DNA of 64,000 bases from Pararge aegeria (Eukaryota > Arthropoda > Insecta > Lepidoptera > Nymphalidae): contig NC_053202.1 in the NCBI RefSeq assembly GCF_905163445.1, forward strand, positions 1,426,001-1,490,000, written 5' to 3'. Of the stretch, positions 20,290-30,261 are shown piece after piece. Numbering within the stretch: the first letter of the stretch is position 1; each line of letters begins with the position of its first letter. The position numbers and the translations under genes are program-made. A model generated the notes under the pieces. It was not told where the DNA came from. It saw only the letters and a list, made by a program, of their open reading frames with translations, and did not search any database.

Positions 20290-20462
20290 ATTTAACCTGG
20301 CTAAGTTTGTTGTGATCTCTTCTTAGACCAGGGCGCGTTTGGAACCCTTCTAGCTTAAGTTTTAAGTTAACGAATACAGTTATCACCATCACTAATATTA
20401 GTGTAACATGTTAAATGCAAGAACGCTTCATAAGTTCCTGTAATAAGGTCTACATAAATAAG
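20290..20462 (+). repeat. LINE-F 3' UTR fragment
   Basis: Starts near AACCTGGCTAAGTTTGTTGT and continues GACCAGGGCGCGTTTGGAAC, AGTTATCACCATCAC and TAAGTTCCTGTAATAAGGTC to a TAAATAAG tail. Confidence 0.65.
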
Positions 20463-20825
20463 AAGGGGCAGGGGCTATTTGGGAATTTATAAATTTTAGT
20501 ATTTTCTCTGGTGAGGACTGGCGCTAACAAAAGATAAACCGACAACGATAGCACTACTCCTATTGAACGTCGGTTGAAAAGGGACATAACATAGGCCCTT
20601 AATCCAAACATGTAAAGCATTCCCACCTCCAAATTATGAGAAGTTAGTATTAAGGTAAGGTAACATAAATTAGGTAAGTTTAAGTATCAAACTTTGTTAG
20701 CAGGTAATTGTAACGAACTTCAGCTCCCCGCTACGGGTCAACGGTGCTTGGTTAATGGTTGTTAGTGAGGGGACTGGGTGGCGTTGGTATCGATAATAAT
20801 TTAAAATATTTGATAGCAATTATCT
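20463..20825. other. No recognised feature
   Basis: A short SINE-C-like match (TAAATTTTAGTATTTTCTCTGG near 20488) opens the stretch. The rest is unassigned. Confidence 0.35.
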
Positions 20826-21020
20826 TAACAATTATTAATTTTTAAGTCAACATCCCCTGAGGATGCTTCGGTTTCGGCGTTCGGAAACGTGCGTGGAGGG
20901 TACATTGCCGATGATCTGTTTGGTGTGGTGTAAAAGGATTGAAAAAAACATAAATAACACCAACAGATTCTCCCGCTTTTCGCGGAGTATAGAAAATTAA
21001 GCTTAATTTTCACAATAGAT
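20826..21020 (+). mobile_element. Fold-D element, right part
   Basis: Body AACAATTATTAATTTTTAAG and CATCCCCTGAGGATGCTTCG, then the right arm with TTCTCCCGCTTTTCGCGGAG and AATTAAGCTTAATTTTC. The left arm is absent. Confidence 0.75.
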
Positions 21021-21440
21021 ATATTTTTATTTAGTTCTTTGAAGAGCTTGTTGTGATAGCAGAGATAGTGAAAGTGCTCATCGGCGGAAGTAGGTACGCC
21101 ATACTTATTTCTGTCGCTAAACGGCAGTTCGATGGACACAAGGGGGCACATTACAGGGCGAATTCCTACTTAGTTTTGCCTTGTTCATAGGCTAGAGTTG
21201 TTCTCGATTATGTAGATGCGACGTAATCATAAACCGGAAAAATGTGGACAAGAAGATACTTATTTCTATGAGAGACATCAATTGGTGATCCGAAGAAGTG
21301 GGATTAATGGAGAGGGAAGGAGAACTGATACAAATATATAAAAAAAGTACGACATATATGCTAAAAATGCTACAGTTTCGGGTTCGCGCAAACGCACTTT
21401 AACTTTTCCGTTATGTACGTTTCAAGCAATTACAGTGAAC
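21021..21440. other. No recognised feature
   Basis: Unassigned sequence. The minus-strand frame of 108 codons that runs into the preceding element has no known motif and overlaps repeat DNA, so I do not call it a gene. Confidence 0.35.
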
Positions 21441-21444
21441 GTCA

Positions 21445-21716
21445 CTGCAGGGCACGTGTCTCCTCCCACAATGGGAAGAGGTTAAGGCCTTAGTCCACCA
21501 CGCTGGCCCAGAGCGGATTGGTGGACTTCACACCCCTTTGAGAACATTATGGAGAACTATCAGTTGTGCAGGTTTCCTCACGATGTTTTCCTTCATCTTT
21601 GAAGAAAGGGATATTTTAATTGCTTAAAACGCGCATAACTTAGAAAAGTTAGAGGTGCTTGCTGGGATGCCCAAAAATGGAGTCGAAGTCCCACCCACTG
21701 GGCTATCACCACTTCA
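21445..21716 (-). mobile_element. SINE-B copy, near full length
   Basis: Minus strand, head near 21716 (GTGATAGCCCAGTGGGTGGG) through the GTTCTCCATAATGTTCTCAA block to the tail side with CCTTAACCTCTTCCCATTG. The B-box segment is decayed (CATTTTTGGGCATCCC). Confidence 0.75.
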
Positions 21717-21718
21717 TG

Positions 21719-21836
21719 TGAATTATGTATCTTATTTATAAAAATTGGTCAGTTATCTATACTCATAACGCAAGTTACAATAACTTTGGGACTAGACGAC
21801 GAAGTGTGTATTTTGATATTATCTTAATTTATTTAG
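21719..21836 (+). mobile_element. SINE-A 3' fragment, decayed
   Basis: TATTTATAAAAATTGGTCAG, ATAACGCAAGTTACAATAAC and TTTGGGACTAGACGACGAAG correspond to the last 120 bp of SINE-A with many changes. This is probably one of the older copies. Confidence 0.6.
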
Positions 21837-22214
21837 TTCAAAATTACCTCACAATTATTATGATCGGCAAATTGCGCCATACGAGCTGATATTAATGACA
21901 GATCAGATTGCTGTCACTTACAACACGTTTCATCGATACAAAGGTGAGATCGCCGCGGTCCGCAAACTTGTCACAGATACAAAACGCATTATTCAAATGT
22001 AACACGTCATGAATGTCTCGTCCGCACGAATATCGATATATTATGGAAATATCGACATGTAGCTGTCAATCACTACGCACAAAAGGGCTTTAATGTGGGG
22101 GGTAACGACTTACAAGGGTCCAAGTAACTTTATGACGCCATTTTCCTTATAAAAAAGGTAATACATAATATTAGTATATGAGTATTAATATCACAATAAC
22201 AATGTTATAATTTA
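21837..22214. other. No recognised feature
   Basis: Unique-looking. Contains CGTCCGCACGAATATCGATA and GCTTTAATGTGGGGGGTAAC. No ORF above background. Confidence 0.35.
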
Positions 22215-22310
22215 TCCATACTAATGTTATAAAAGTGAAAACGTGTTCGTTTATTTGTACAAACTACTTATATTTAGGGTCGCAGCAGGGTGCAGAATAA
22301 AAAGTTATTC
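22215..22310 (+). mobile_element. Helitron 5' fragment
   Basis: Begins TCCATACTAATGTTATAAAA after A. Similarity to the family fades after about 60 bp. Confidence 0.55.
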
Positions 22311-22392
22311 AGACTTTAAATAGATTAGTCCAAGAATATTTCTTTAGCGATCTCTATTCTTTGTAAGTGATAGGACGAGCTGAGATTGATTA

Positions 22393-22550
22393 GACAGTTC
22401 TTTTTATTTATGTAGACCTAATCACAGGCACTTATGTGGTATTATGTCAGGTGATGGTGATAACTGCATGCGTTAACTAAAAACTAAAACTACGAGGGTT
22501 CCAAACGCGCCCTGGTCTGAAGAGCCCACACAAAACTTAGCCAGTACAGC
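22393..22550 (-). repeat. LINE-F 3' UTR fragment
   Basis: Minus strand; plus-strand landmarks are TTATGTAGACCTAATCACAG, ACGAGGGTTCCAAACGCGCC and CTGGTCTGAAGAGCCCACAC. Confidence 0.65.
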
Positions 22551-22808
22551 CAGTGTAGAATAATTGGATATCAAAGCAAAGTCATGCGGAAAAATTAATT
22601 GAAAACATTCTGCGATTTCGGCGAAAAAATTGATAAATAAAATAATTAGCTTATATCGCGTGGTGTTTACGATAGCTTATCGCTTTTGTTTTAATTTGTT
22701 TTGTTTATATTACACTGAGAGTAGCCTTGTGGGTCGGGCTCAGGTTTCCCTTTCGAGGGACCGAGTTCGATTCCCGGCAATTTTTTCTTGCCCAGAAAAG
22801 AGCATGAG

Positions 22809-23070
22809 TTCCGTCCCACAATGAAAATAGTTTTTAGCCAGTAGTCCACCACGCTGGCCCAGTGCGGATTGGCAGATTTCAAACGCCTCTGCGAACATTA
22901 TGGAGAACTCTAGGGCTGCATGCCTGAGAGTTCTCCATAGTGGGTTTCCTTCACCGTTTTGAAGTAAAAACGCACATAGCTCCGGAAAGTCGGTGGTTCG
23001 TGCCGGGGCTCGAACACGGTCTCCACGAGAGGAAAGCTGAAGCCTTAACCACTAGGCTATCACCGCTTAT
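22809..23070 (-). mobile_element. SINE-B copy, near full length
   Basis: Minus-strand head near 23070 (GGTGATAGCCTAGTGGTTAA) with the B-box segment GTTCGAGCCCCGGC. The GAGAGTTCTCCAT block occurs in both orientations within it (22901-22912 and 22926-22938), a small internal inversion or rearrangement. Confidence 0.75.
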
Positions 23071-23249
23071 TAGGTAGCATATAGGAAACCTCTTTTTCCC
23101 GGGATAAAAAGTATCCTATGCCCGTCTCCGGGATGTGAGCTATATCTATGCCAAAGTCCACTAAGGTTGAGGCAACTGTTGAACCGAACAAAGGCACAAA
23201 AACAAACAAACAGACGCGTTGCCCGCGATAATGAAGACAAAAGGTCAAT

Positions 23250-23328
23250 AAAATCACCCCTGCCGGGAATCGAACCAAGACCCTCCACTTATAAGGCCAT
23301 AGTGTTTACCACTGCGCCATTAAAGTAG
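23250..23328 (-). mobile_element. tRNA-like SINE head fragment (SINE-C type)
   Basis: On the minus strand, AATGGCGCAGTGGTAAACAC followed by GGTCTTGGTTCGATTCCCGG. Both A- and B-box matches are present, but only the head is kept. It is not a tRNA gene: there is no foldable acceptor stem and the head joins repeat sequence. Confidence 0.55.
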
Positions 23329-23567
23329 AATCGGCTCCATTCGGTTACATAGCTAGATTTAAAAACGAATTTGATTTATTGTTACAGAACACTTCCAATA
23401 TGTTTTCTAGATTTAGTTTTCGCCAAGTTTTCACTCACCGGATCTGAATTTATTTGTGGGCGAGTGATTTATTATTTGTTCTGAGATTGCAAAAGTTAAA
23501 CGCATATTTTTTTGTGTTTCCGTGAAATCTGAAACGATTTCTAAAGACTATGTTACCTATGTCATAA

Positions 23568-23763
23568 ATGAAATAAATAAATTGACATACTATGACAATA
23601 CACACATCGCCATTTATCAGTATGTTATAAGTATTTATGTGTATTATATTCATAAAAATATTCATCAGCTATCTTAGTATCCATAACACAAGCTACGCTT
23701 ACTTTGGGGCTAGATGGCGATGTGTGCAATGTCGTAGTATATTTATTTATTTTTATTTATTTA
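23568..23763. mobile_element. Head-to-head pair of SINE-A 3' parts
   Basis: 23568-23612 is the last 45 bp of SINE-A on the minus strand (tail first). It joins directly at about 23613 to a plus-strand SINE-A body that runs to its own TTATTTATTTAT tail at 23763. Both lack the head, so the unit is an inverted fusion with tails outward. Confidence 0.75.
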
Positions 23764-24114
23764 GTTGTGTTTATCGTATCAATTATGTACTCTTACAAAT
23801 ATTATAAATAAAATAAAATAAATACAACCCTATCACACAGAAGTTTTAATAGCTTTATGCAAGAAATAAAAAAAAAAAATTAAAAACTTTTAACAAAGGT
23901 TCTATAAAAGCGCGCGATGAAGAGTTTTTCTCTTGTAAGATTTTAGTATTGATTATAAATTGTTGGGGACAAGGGAAAAGTTATTACCGGTTTTGAAACT
24001 TATTCTTATTGCTGTTTAATTGAAGAGTGACGGGTGAGTTATTAAAAGTTGTTGTAATTAAAATGTAATGCTCGGAATACTTCAAAACTTCGCGTCGGTA
24101 ACTATCTATTGGCG

Positions 24115-24290
24115 TATCATTTATTTTTAACACCCGACGCACAAACGACGGTGTGTTACAAGTTTGACGCGCCCGTGTGTTTGTGGGCGTGTCTGTCTGT
24201 AGCATCATATTTCCCGGACGGATGAACCTGATTTTGGATTTTGGTCCAAGTTGGCTGCTGCCACAAACTGGCTGATTACATATTTTCTCA
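24115..24290 (+). repeat. Repeat M copy, decayed
   Basis: AACACCCGACGCACAAACGA, GGGCGTGTCTGTCTGTAGC and CCGGACGGATGAACCTGATT follow the M order. The frame of 119 codons on the minus strand across this segment is not a gene. Confidence 0.6.
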
Positions 24291-24296
24291 GAATTG

Positions 24297-24506
24297 TGCA
24301 GATTGGTGGAATCCACTTTTGAGAACATTATGGAGGCAGGCATGCAGGTTTCCTCACGATATTTTCCTTCACCGTTGAACCTAGTGATATTTTAATTGTT
24401 TAAAACGCACATAACTTAGAAAAGTTAGAGGTTCCTGCTTGTATTTGAACATGGCCCGCCGAAAGTGAAGTAGAAGTCCTGCGCACTCTGCTATCCCCGC
24501 TTCACT
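24297..24506 (-). mobile_element. SINE-B copy, 3'-truncated
   Basis: Minus strand. Keeps the TTCCTCACGATATTTTCCTT and TAGAAAAGTTAGAGGTTCCT blocks and a decayed head near 24500. Confidence 0.7.
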
Positions 24507-24524
24507 TCACTCCCTCAGTATAGG

Positions 24525-24815
24525 TATCAAATAAATAAATAAAATATAAATAAATAATAATAAATATACTACGATAATACATCCACACATCGTCATATAT
24601 CCCCAAAGTAAGCGTAGCTTTTGTTATGGGTACTAAGACAGCTGATGAATATTTTTTTATGTTGGTACACATAAATACTTATATATACAGATAAACACCC
24701 AGACACTGAAAAACATTCATGTTCATCACACAAACATTTTCCAGTTGTGGGAATCAAACCCACGCCCTTGGCCTCAGAAAGCAGGGTCGCTGCCCACTGC
24801 GCCACTCGGCCGTCT
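24525..24815 (-). mobile_element. SINE-A copy, full length, long tail
   Basis: The head at 24815 (ACGGCCGAGTGGCGCAGTGG) is well kept. The tail side is a long ATAAATAAATAAATAAT stretch (24525-24575). The B box reads GGTTTGATTCC, one base off. Confidence 0.87.
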
Positions 24816-24844
24816 AATATAAAAAATATAAGGGCTTGACTTGT

Positions 24845-25282
24845 AGAATAAGACCAATTTCAAATCCAAGATGGCCGCCACGTCGAAATAGCGAATGATT
24901 TTTTCACAACCTCTCAATATGAGTACGTATCTAATGCTTGCCTATAAAGCTATTAGAATAATGTAAACGATATTGAAAGTTGGGGGTTTTTGTTTTATGT
25001 TTGTAAAATCTCGTGGACACCATTCTTTTTACATATACGTATGAGTGAGCTTAATTAGAATAAGGTTTAATTAAATTCCATTCTTGGATCTATTTTCATC
25101 AAACATGGCTAAGAACACTCCCGACTAATACAACATTCAAACAAAAAAACAAAATCAATATTGGTTCATCCGTTCAGACGCAACGCCACAGACACACAAG
25201 CGTACTTCAAATTTATAACACTCGCTCGTTTTTGCGTCTGGGGTAAAAAAAAACAGACAAAATCGCGCGCAACAGCTAGTCT
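24845..25282. repeat. Repeat M, two halves in opposite orientation
   Basis: 24845-25017 is the 3' half on the plus strand (CAAGATGGCCGCCACGTC to TTGAAAGTTGGGGGTTTTTG). 25085-25282 is the 5' half on the minus strand (GAACACTCCCGACTAATACA, GGTTCATCCGTTCAGACGCA). The outer right end AACAGCTAGT looks like a Helitron terminus, so M may be a Helitron derivative. Confidence 0.5.
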
Positions 25283-25704
25283 GACTCTGAGGGCACTGTA
25301 TTATTTCGTGTCGCTAGTGCCAGGTTTAAGAAAGAGTGATAAGTGTCATTAAGATCGTAACTAACGCTGCTTGATAGTGGAATTTATAGTGGCCATTTGT
25401 CCACTTTTGTTTGTCCGAACTGCTTAGACTCAATGGGGCTTGAATTTGTATTGATGTTGTTGTATTTGTCGCGATGCTTTATCCGCCGCACTCTCGGGCT
25501 ATTTTATATGGCACTTAATTTATATACAAGGTCATTTCGGAAGAGGGTTTTGGGATGGCGCTTTTAAAAGTAACTTTTTGACCAATCACAACGTACATCT
25601 CTCTCTTTAGTCGGTCCCTCATGACTGAGGATCGTGATAACTGCTTTGACGAGAAATCTTGTGATATATGTCTGTCTCTGTCTCCATCGGTCTTTGGCCA
25701 TTTG

Positions 25705-26015
25705 TATTGCCATATACAAGGTACTTTGCGGAAATCCATAATATGTTATGAAAATAAAGCTTAATTTGCTTTACCCCGCGAACAGCAGCAGAATCTGTAT
25801 GGTTTTATTTATAATAACTTCAATCCGTATACTCCACACCAAACAGATCCTCGGCAATGTACACTCTACGCACGTTTCGCTCCGAAACCGGAGCATCCTC
25901 AGGAGATGTTGACTTTACAATGAATAATTGTTAAGTGCTTTATTATACCATACAGATTCTGCTGCTGTTCGCGGAGTGTAGCAAATTAAGCTTAATTTTC
26001 ATAATATAGAAGGTA
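25705..26015 (-). mobile_element. Fold-D element, full length with both arms
   Basis: The best copy. The left arm (about 25742-25802) and right arm (about 25948-26007) are inverted copies of about 58 bp. Both include the variant AACAGCAGCAGAATC, which the other copies lack. The centre has the family body with an internal stem GCTCCG-AAAC-CGGAGC. It has no ORF. The superfamily is unknown: no clear target duplication is visible. Confidence 0.75.
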
Positions 26016-26364
26016 CGCACCAGTTTCTCTTAGTCGATCTGACCACTGGATTGGAGATCCACCACAATCCGTTCGCCTCCTACATTTCCAACTATATACT
26101 ATCGCGAACAGTCCAAGTTTCTACGCCATAAGGTACATTGTATAAAAAAAAATGGCTTTCCGCTGCCTGTCCCTATGTATGCTTAGATCTTTAAAACTAC
26201 GAAAGGATTTTGATGTGGTTCTTTCCAGTATATAGGGTGATTTAGAATTCCTGGAAAAACATTGGATTCCCACGGGTGGTTTAGGAACATTCGTATTTTT
26301 ACACCAAATATCATCCTTTGATCACAGCACGTACTCTAACTTTTCTAAGGTATGTGCTTCAAAA

Positions 26365-26515
26365 TGCTGAAAGCTACGGAACTGCCAGGCATGCAGTTTT
26401 GCTAACGAAGTTTTCCTTCACCGTTGAAGTAAGTGGTATTTTAATTACATAGAGGTGCGTACTGGGATTCGAACTCGGCTCCTCGAAGGCCGTACCACTG
26501 GGCAATCACTGTTTG
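26365..26515 (-). mobile_element. SINE-B head half
   Basis: Minus-strand B-box segment GAGTTCGAATCCC is intact near 26465-26480. The body continues to the AACTGCATGCCTGGCA block and stops there. Confidence 0.65.
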
Positions 26516-26717
26516 TACTCCGAATCCCTAATGGACATAGAAAATTATGCATCAGCACTATTTAAAAGTAATGAGCTTAAAGCACGCCACGCTTGCAAAG
26601 AGAAAAATTATACTTTTTAAACTGACTGTAAATAAACGGGATTATTGATATTAGAAATAGTTTTACACGCGTTGGTTAAGTTTATTTAACTGGTTTAAAT
26701 AGAACAATTTTGTTCGA

Positions 26718-26838
26718 TGACTGATTGGCGCAGTGGGCAGTGGCCCTGCTTTCTGAGTCTAAGGCCGAGGGTTCGATTCCCACCCATAACAGTTGTTAGT
26801 ACCCATAATACTTTGGGGCAAGATGGCGATTGTGTATC
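26718..26838 (+). mobile_element. SINE-A copy with internal deletion
   Basis: The intact head and B box (GGTTCGATTCC) join directly to the 3' block GTTAGTACCCATAATACTTT. About 130 bp of body are missing. The short direct repeat CCCA at the junction suggests the deletion mechanism. Confidence 0.8.
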
Positions 26839-27261
26839 AAACTGCGTAAATCGGAAATTTCGTATTGCAGCAGGTATAATTATAGGAAAATGACAGCTCG
26901 GGTCGATTAAGAGGAACTTCAGGGTAACTTTAAAACAGTGGCTATTAAAAGTTTTCAGCTGATACTTTATCTTGGGTTTTTTAGTCTCTTTGTATAAAGG
27001 TTTTATTCTTATTAAATACTCTGGAAGTCAGCTTTTTCTTAAGCAGGTTTTATTTATGCAGGATCCTCGTTTTCATGTGATTTTAGTTTGGCCTGATTAT
27101 CATCATCATCGTAAGCCTTTTCCAGCTAGCACCACACCCGGTCCTCAGCCCTCCTCATTCACTCTCTCCCGTCCCGTCCTTCAGTCACTCTCTGTATGTC
27201 GTGAGCCCTTGGAGGGAAGAAGTTACGACAAAGAAGCCAACAGAAGTAGTGTTGCCCAAAT

Positions 27262-27402
27262 GCAAGAACAAGACGAGACTTAGCCAGTCTTGGTCTTGGT
27301 CTTGCGCCAATACACCTGGTCTTGGTCTTGGTCTTGGTCTTGCGCTCCCAGTCTTGGTCTTGGTCTTGGTCTTGCAGCAAGAGTCTTGCAAGTCTTGCAA
27401 TT
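27262..27402. repeat. Left subterminal (TCTTGG)n array of the hAT element
   Basis: After a short CAAGAACAAGAC start, three runs of TCTTGG hexamers follow, separated by GCGCCAATACACC and GCGCTCCCAG. The array ends in GTCTTGCAAGTCTTGCAA. Long frames through it on both strands (LGLGLGL, TKTKTKT) are products of the hexamer, not proteins. Confidence 0.85.
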
Positions 27403-27824
27403 ACCTATTAGTCTATTACTATTAATTAAAGTTTACTTTAAATCTTAGAAAAACGTATTAGAATTGGAACATTGTGAGCTTGAATTAACATAGCCATAGT
27501 AAAGATCAAGCAGATTAATAAATAACTGAAGATTTGATAAGAAATTCGAAAAATCAACTGACCTATATGTCGTTTTCCATGGAAGTAACTGTTTCTTAAT
27601 AAACATTTATGATTTATAAGCTTACATTTGCTAAAACATGTAAAAAAACAAATTAATTACAATAACTTGACTGTATTTTAAAGAACAATACTTATCTGTC
27701 TAGAAAGAGATTGAACCCTCAACTTATAAGAAATTTAATAAAAGAGTTTTACGATTTATCAATTATTTGAATAAAAAATAAAATACAACACAAATCAACA
27801 GCTTTATCATTAGGTTATGATACT
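27403..27824. other. AT-rich interior of the hAT element
   Basis: No ORF and no recognised motif. It probably corresponds to the transposon's 3' UTR downstream of the transposase stop codon at 27825. Confidence 0.45.
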
Positions 27825-28043
27825 TTATATCAATTCTTTTGACCAAGAATTAATACAAAGTAACCATCTGGCTGACTCATCACTTAACCTATTTCTATGT
27901 TTTCTAATTACTAATGATGCTTTAGAAAATAACCTCTCAGCAGGTACTGAAGTTGCAGGTATTGAGAGAAAATCACGGGCCATTTTCGATAAAATCGGAT
28001 ACTCTGTCTTTGGAACACCTGTAGGTACTCTTAAAATTCGAAA
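27825..28043 (-). pseudogene. hAT transposase C-terminal dimerisation domain fragment
   Basis: A 73-codon open frame on the minus strand without its own start. It reads KTEYPILSKMARDFLSIPAT, then SVPAERLFSKASLVIRKHRN, then RLSDESARWLLCINSW, and stops at 27825-27827. This is the hATC dimerisation domain: the conserved LSIPATSVPAERLFS core, the spaced hydrophobics and the RNRLS segment are all present. In the family it lies at the extreme C-terminus of transposases of about 500-700 residues. The upstream catalytic (RNase H-like) part and the BED finger are absent; an in-frame stop and unrelated GC-rich DNA lie upstream. The domain itself shows no frameshift, which suggests a recent deletion. 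Confidence 0.85.
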
Positions 28044-28068
28044 TTATTTTGCATGAATAGTGTCAAAT

Positions 28069-28139
28069 GTTATGATTTCGGCGCGGCGGCAACGATTGTT
28101 TTAGATTTCAAAAGAAGCCGCCGGCGCGTGTATCATAAC
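28069..28139. repeat. Imperfect GC-rich inverted repeat inside the hAT element
   Basis: GTTATGATTTCGGCGCGGCGG (28069-28089) pairs imperfectly with CCGCCGGCGCGTGTATCATAAC read in reverse (28118-28139). The centre is about 28 nt. It could be a tiny inserted MITE or a subterminal structure. Confidence 0.6.
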
Positions 28140-28432
28140 CATGTACTTCCGAAAAGCGGCAAATTTCTTTGAGAAGTAAGTACAAAACCTTTGATGCCGC
28201 ATTATCAAAGTGCCGATGGTTAAAACATAACTATGCATGCACTCAGTTTGATTTTAATAGATATTTTTTTATTCGCTATGTTTATGGTATTAGTCGTAAT
28301 GCGCATAGGTTCAGTTTTTCATATTCTTTGATATAGTTTTTTGCGTCTCATAGAATTCCTAAGCGTACCTACCTACCTATACACCGAACTGTTACACCTA
28401 ACTACTCCGTGAAATAGCGCTAAGTCCTAGCT

Positions 28433-28588
28433 GCAAGACGCAAGAGTCTTGCAGGCTATGTCTGGTTCTTGCTCAAGTCTTGCACGGTCAGTCTTGGTCT
28501 TGGTCTTGCTAAAAATACGCGGTCTTGTTCTTGGTCTTGGTCTTGCAAAAACACAAGAACAAGACCAAGACTGCAAGACCAAGACTGA
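28433..28588. repeat. Right subterminal hexamer array of the hAT element
   Basis: Mirrors the left array. CAAGACGCAAGAGTCTTGC opens it, then TCTTGG runs. After GCAAAAACACAAG the strand switches to CCAAGAC units up to the TIR. The array can therefore fold on itself. Confidence 0.85.
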
Positions 28589-28611
28589 ATTTGGGCAACA
28601 CTAAACGGAAG

Positions 28612-28825
28612 AATACGGCTGGGTTGAAAACTAAAGGTTTCAAGCATTGTATCCTTGCCTTCTTCACTTATGGTGCTGGAACGTGGAAGCTTACGAATCG
28701 AATCATCCAGAAAATTAAAGTCACTCTGCTATGAAGATTGTTATGTTTGAAGTTTCCCTGAAGGATAGAATTGGAAACGAAGAGATCCGCAGAAGAACCA
28801 AAATCACTGACATAATAAGTAAGTC
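28612..28825 (+). pseudogene. RTE-type LINE relic flanking the hAT element
   Basis: The plus strand gives LKTKGFKHCILAFFTYGAGT, then WKLTNRIIQKIKV. After a frameshift near 28730 it continues FEVSLKDRIGNEEIRRRTKI and TDII. This matches the RTE C-terminal block (KTKVFNTCxLPVMTYGAETW, RDRIRNEEIRRRTKVTDI). It follows directly after the hAT target duplication. Confidence 0.7.
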
Positions 28826-28904
28826 AAATTAAATAAGTGCGAAAGTTTGGATCAGAAAAGTACCACGAGCATGCAAGCGTAATGTGAGGAAAAATACTTA
28901 TTTG

Positions 28905-29113
28905 TCTGGTAAAAGGCTTCGGTCGTGGCTAGTTGTCACCCTACCAACAAGAGGTTCCGCAAAGAAATTAAGCGTTTCGATACGATGCCACGTAGAAATC
29001 AACAAGGGGAATGGGTTTGATATAACTGACATACAACTAACAGGTTAGCCCGTTACCATCTTAGGTTACATTATCACTTAGCAGATGAGATTGCGGTTAA
29101 GGGTAGTGAAATA
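28905..29113 (+). mobile_element. SINE-C copy, head missing
   Basis: GGCTTCGGTCGTGGCTAGTT through AACAGGTTAGCCCGTTACC to GAGATTGCGGTTAAGGG and an A-rich end. Confidence 0.7.
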
Positions 29114-29696
29114 AACAAAATTCACATCTATTAATTATATTTCTAGCGGTTCTGCGAGTTCTTTTGCGTAAAATTCGATCACCGATTTCAACGAAGGATC
29201 AGTTTCGACTATCGTAATTTAATTATCAAATTTATTATCAACCCATTCATTCTGTCATTTATGATCGTGTCACAGATAAAAAATGACAGAAAATTAGTGC
29301 TATTTTTCTGCGAGCATTAAAATCTTACAGGTGAAATCAATGCAATAGAGCCTTTAGGAGGAATTCTCACGGTTTTAAATCCAAACTTCTTTTAAAAAGA
29401 AAGCTACAATTACAGAATTAATTGTTTTTTTTTGTCCAAGTTTGATAGTGAATGAAAGGAAATAAGAAAACCGCAATGATTGAGAGAATGAAACGATATC
29501 GTTATTTGACTCGAAAGAATCATGCGATCCTTTTTAACTACTATCTGCCAACCCGCATTGGAAAGGTGGAGGGATCGACCTCTAAATCTCTTTCTCTTAT
29601 CTGTTGAGAGTAGAGCGAAGGAGGACTGTCTTACATAACGGGTAAACGGGTGAACAGCGATTGTCCGAAAAATGCACGAGTACTTTAAGATTATTT
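29114..29696. other. No recognised feature
   Basis: About 580 bp of unique-looking sequence, slightly purine-rich near 29440-29640. No ORF above background. Confidence 0.35.
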
Positions 29697-29955
29697 CATC
29701 ATCATCATCATCATCATCATATCACCCATCACAAGCCCACTACAGAGCACGGGTCTCCTCCCACAATGAGAAGGAGTTAAGCCCGTAGTCCTGCACGCTG
29801 GCCCAATGCGGATTGGTGGACTGCACACACCTTTGAGAACATTATGTAAAACTCTCAGGCATGCAGGTCACGATGTTTTTCCTTCACCGTGAAGCAGGTG
29901 ATATTTTAATTAGAAAAGTTAGACGCGTGCTGGGATTCCAGCTCCTGTGGGAAGC
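29697..29955 (-). mobile_element. SINE-B copy with (TGA)n tail
   Basis: On the minus strand the copy ends in a clear (TGA)n run (plus-strand ATCATCATC at 29697-29720). The body is well kept; the head is replaced by the simple-sequence stretch that follows (GCTCGCGCTCGCGATTGC). Confidence 0.8.
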
Positions 29956-30261
29956 ATACGCTGACGCTTACGCTCACGATCTCGCTCGCGCTCGCGATTG
30001 CTTGCTTGCTTTCCTGCTTGCTTGTATAACCTATAAAACTGCTAAATTAAATCACGGTTAAAAGACTATTTCCTGTCTAGTATGTAGCAAAATATCTATG
30101 TATTTTATGTGCATGTTTAAATAGTAATATGTATTTAAGTTTATATATTTATATACAAATATATAAATATATATGTTTTACTATATATAATATGTAGTTT
30201 TAGTATGTAATGTTTATAATTAGCACAATTTAAGTATTGCACTATCCCGTTTTCTCTAATA

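Larger units (their letters stand above)
27247..28603 (-). mobile_element. hAT element with hexamer arrays at both ends
   Basis: 1357 bp bounded by 15-bp terminal inverted repeats: TAGTGTTGCCCAAAT (27247-27261) and ATTTGGGCAACACTA (28589-28603). An 8-bp target duplication, AACAGAAG (27239-27246) and AACGGAAG (28604-28611), differs by one base. The 8-bp duplication, the TIR and an internal transposase C-terminus on the minus strand together place it in the hAT superfamily. Directly inside each TIR lies an array of TCTTGG / CCAAGA hexamers. The right flank is an RTE-type LINE relic, so the target was probably LINE DNA. Most of the transposase is deleted. Confidence 0.88.

Noticed and set aside
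22720..22790. tRNA-like segment (GAGTTCGATTCCCGGC) as a tRNA gene
   Set aside because: It has a B box, but no cloverleaf with a paired acceptor stem and anticodon arm can be drawn; it joins SINE-B sequence. All other B boxes in the window belong to SINEs.
27159..27425. Long overlapping frames on both strands encoding LGLGLGL or TKTKTKT repeats
   Set aside because: They are translations of the TCTTGG hexamer array of the hAT element; no start context, no domain, and the reading is open in several frames.
29697..29722. CRISPR-like or tandem-repeat reading of ATC runs
   Set aside because: It is the (TGA)n tail of a SINE-B; the same runs occur at other SINE-B and RTE 3' ends. No spaced repeats of CRISPR type exist in this eukaryotic DNA.
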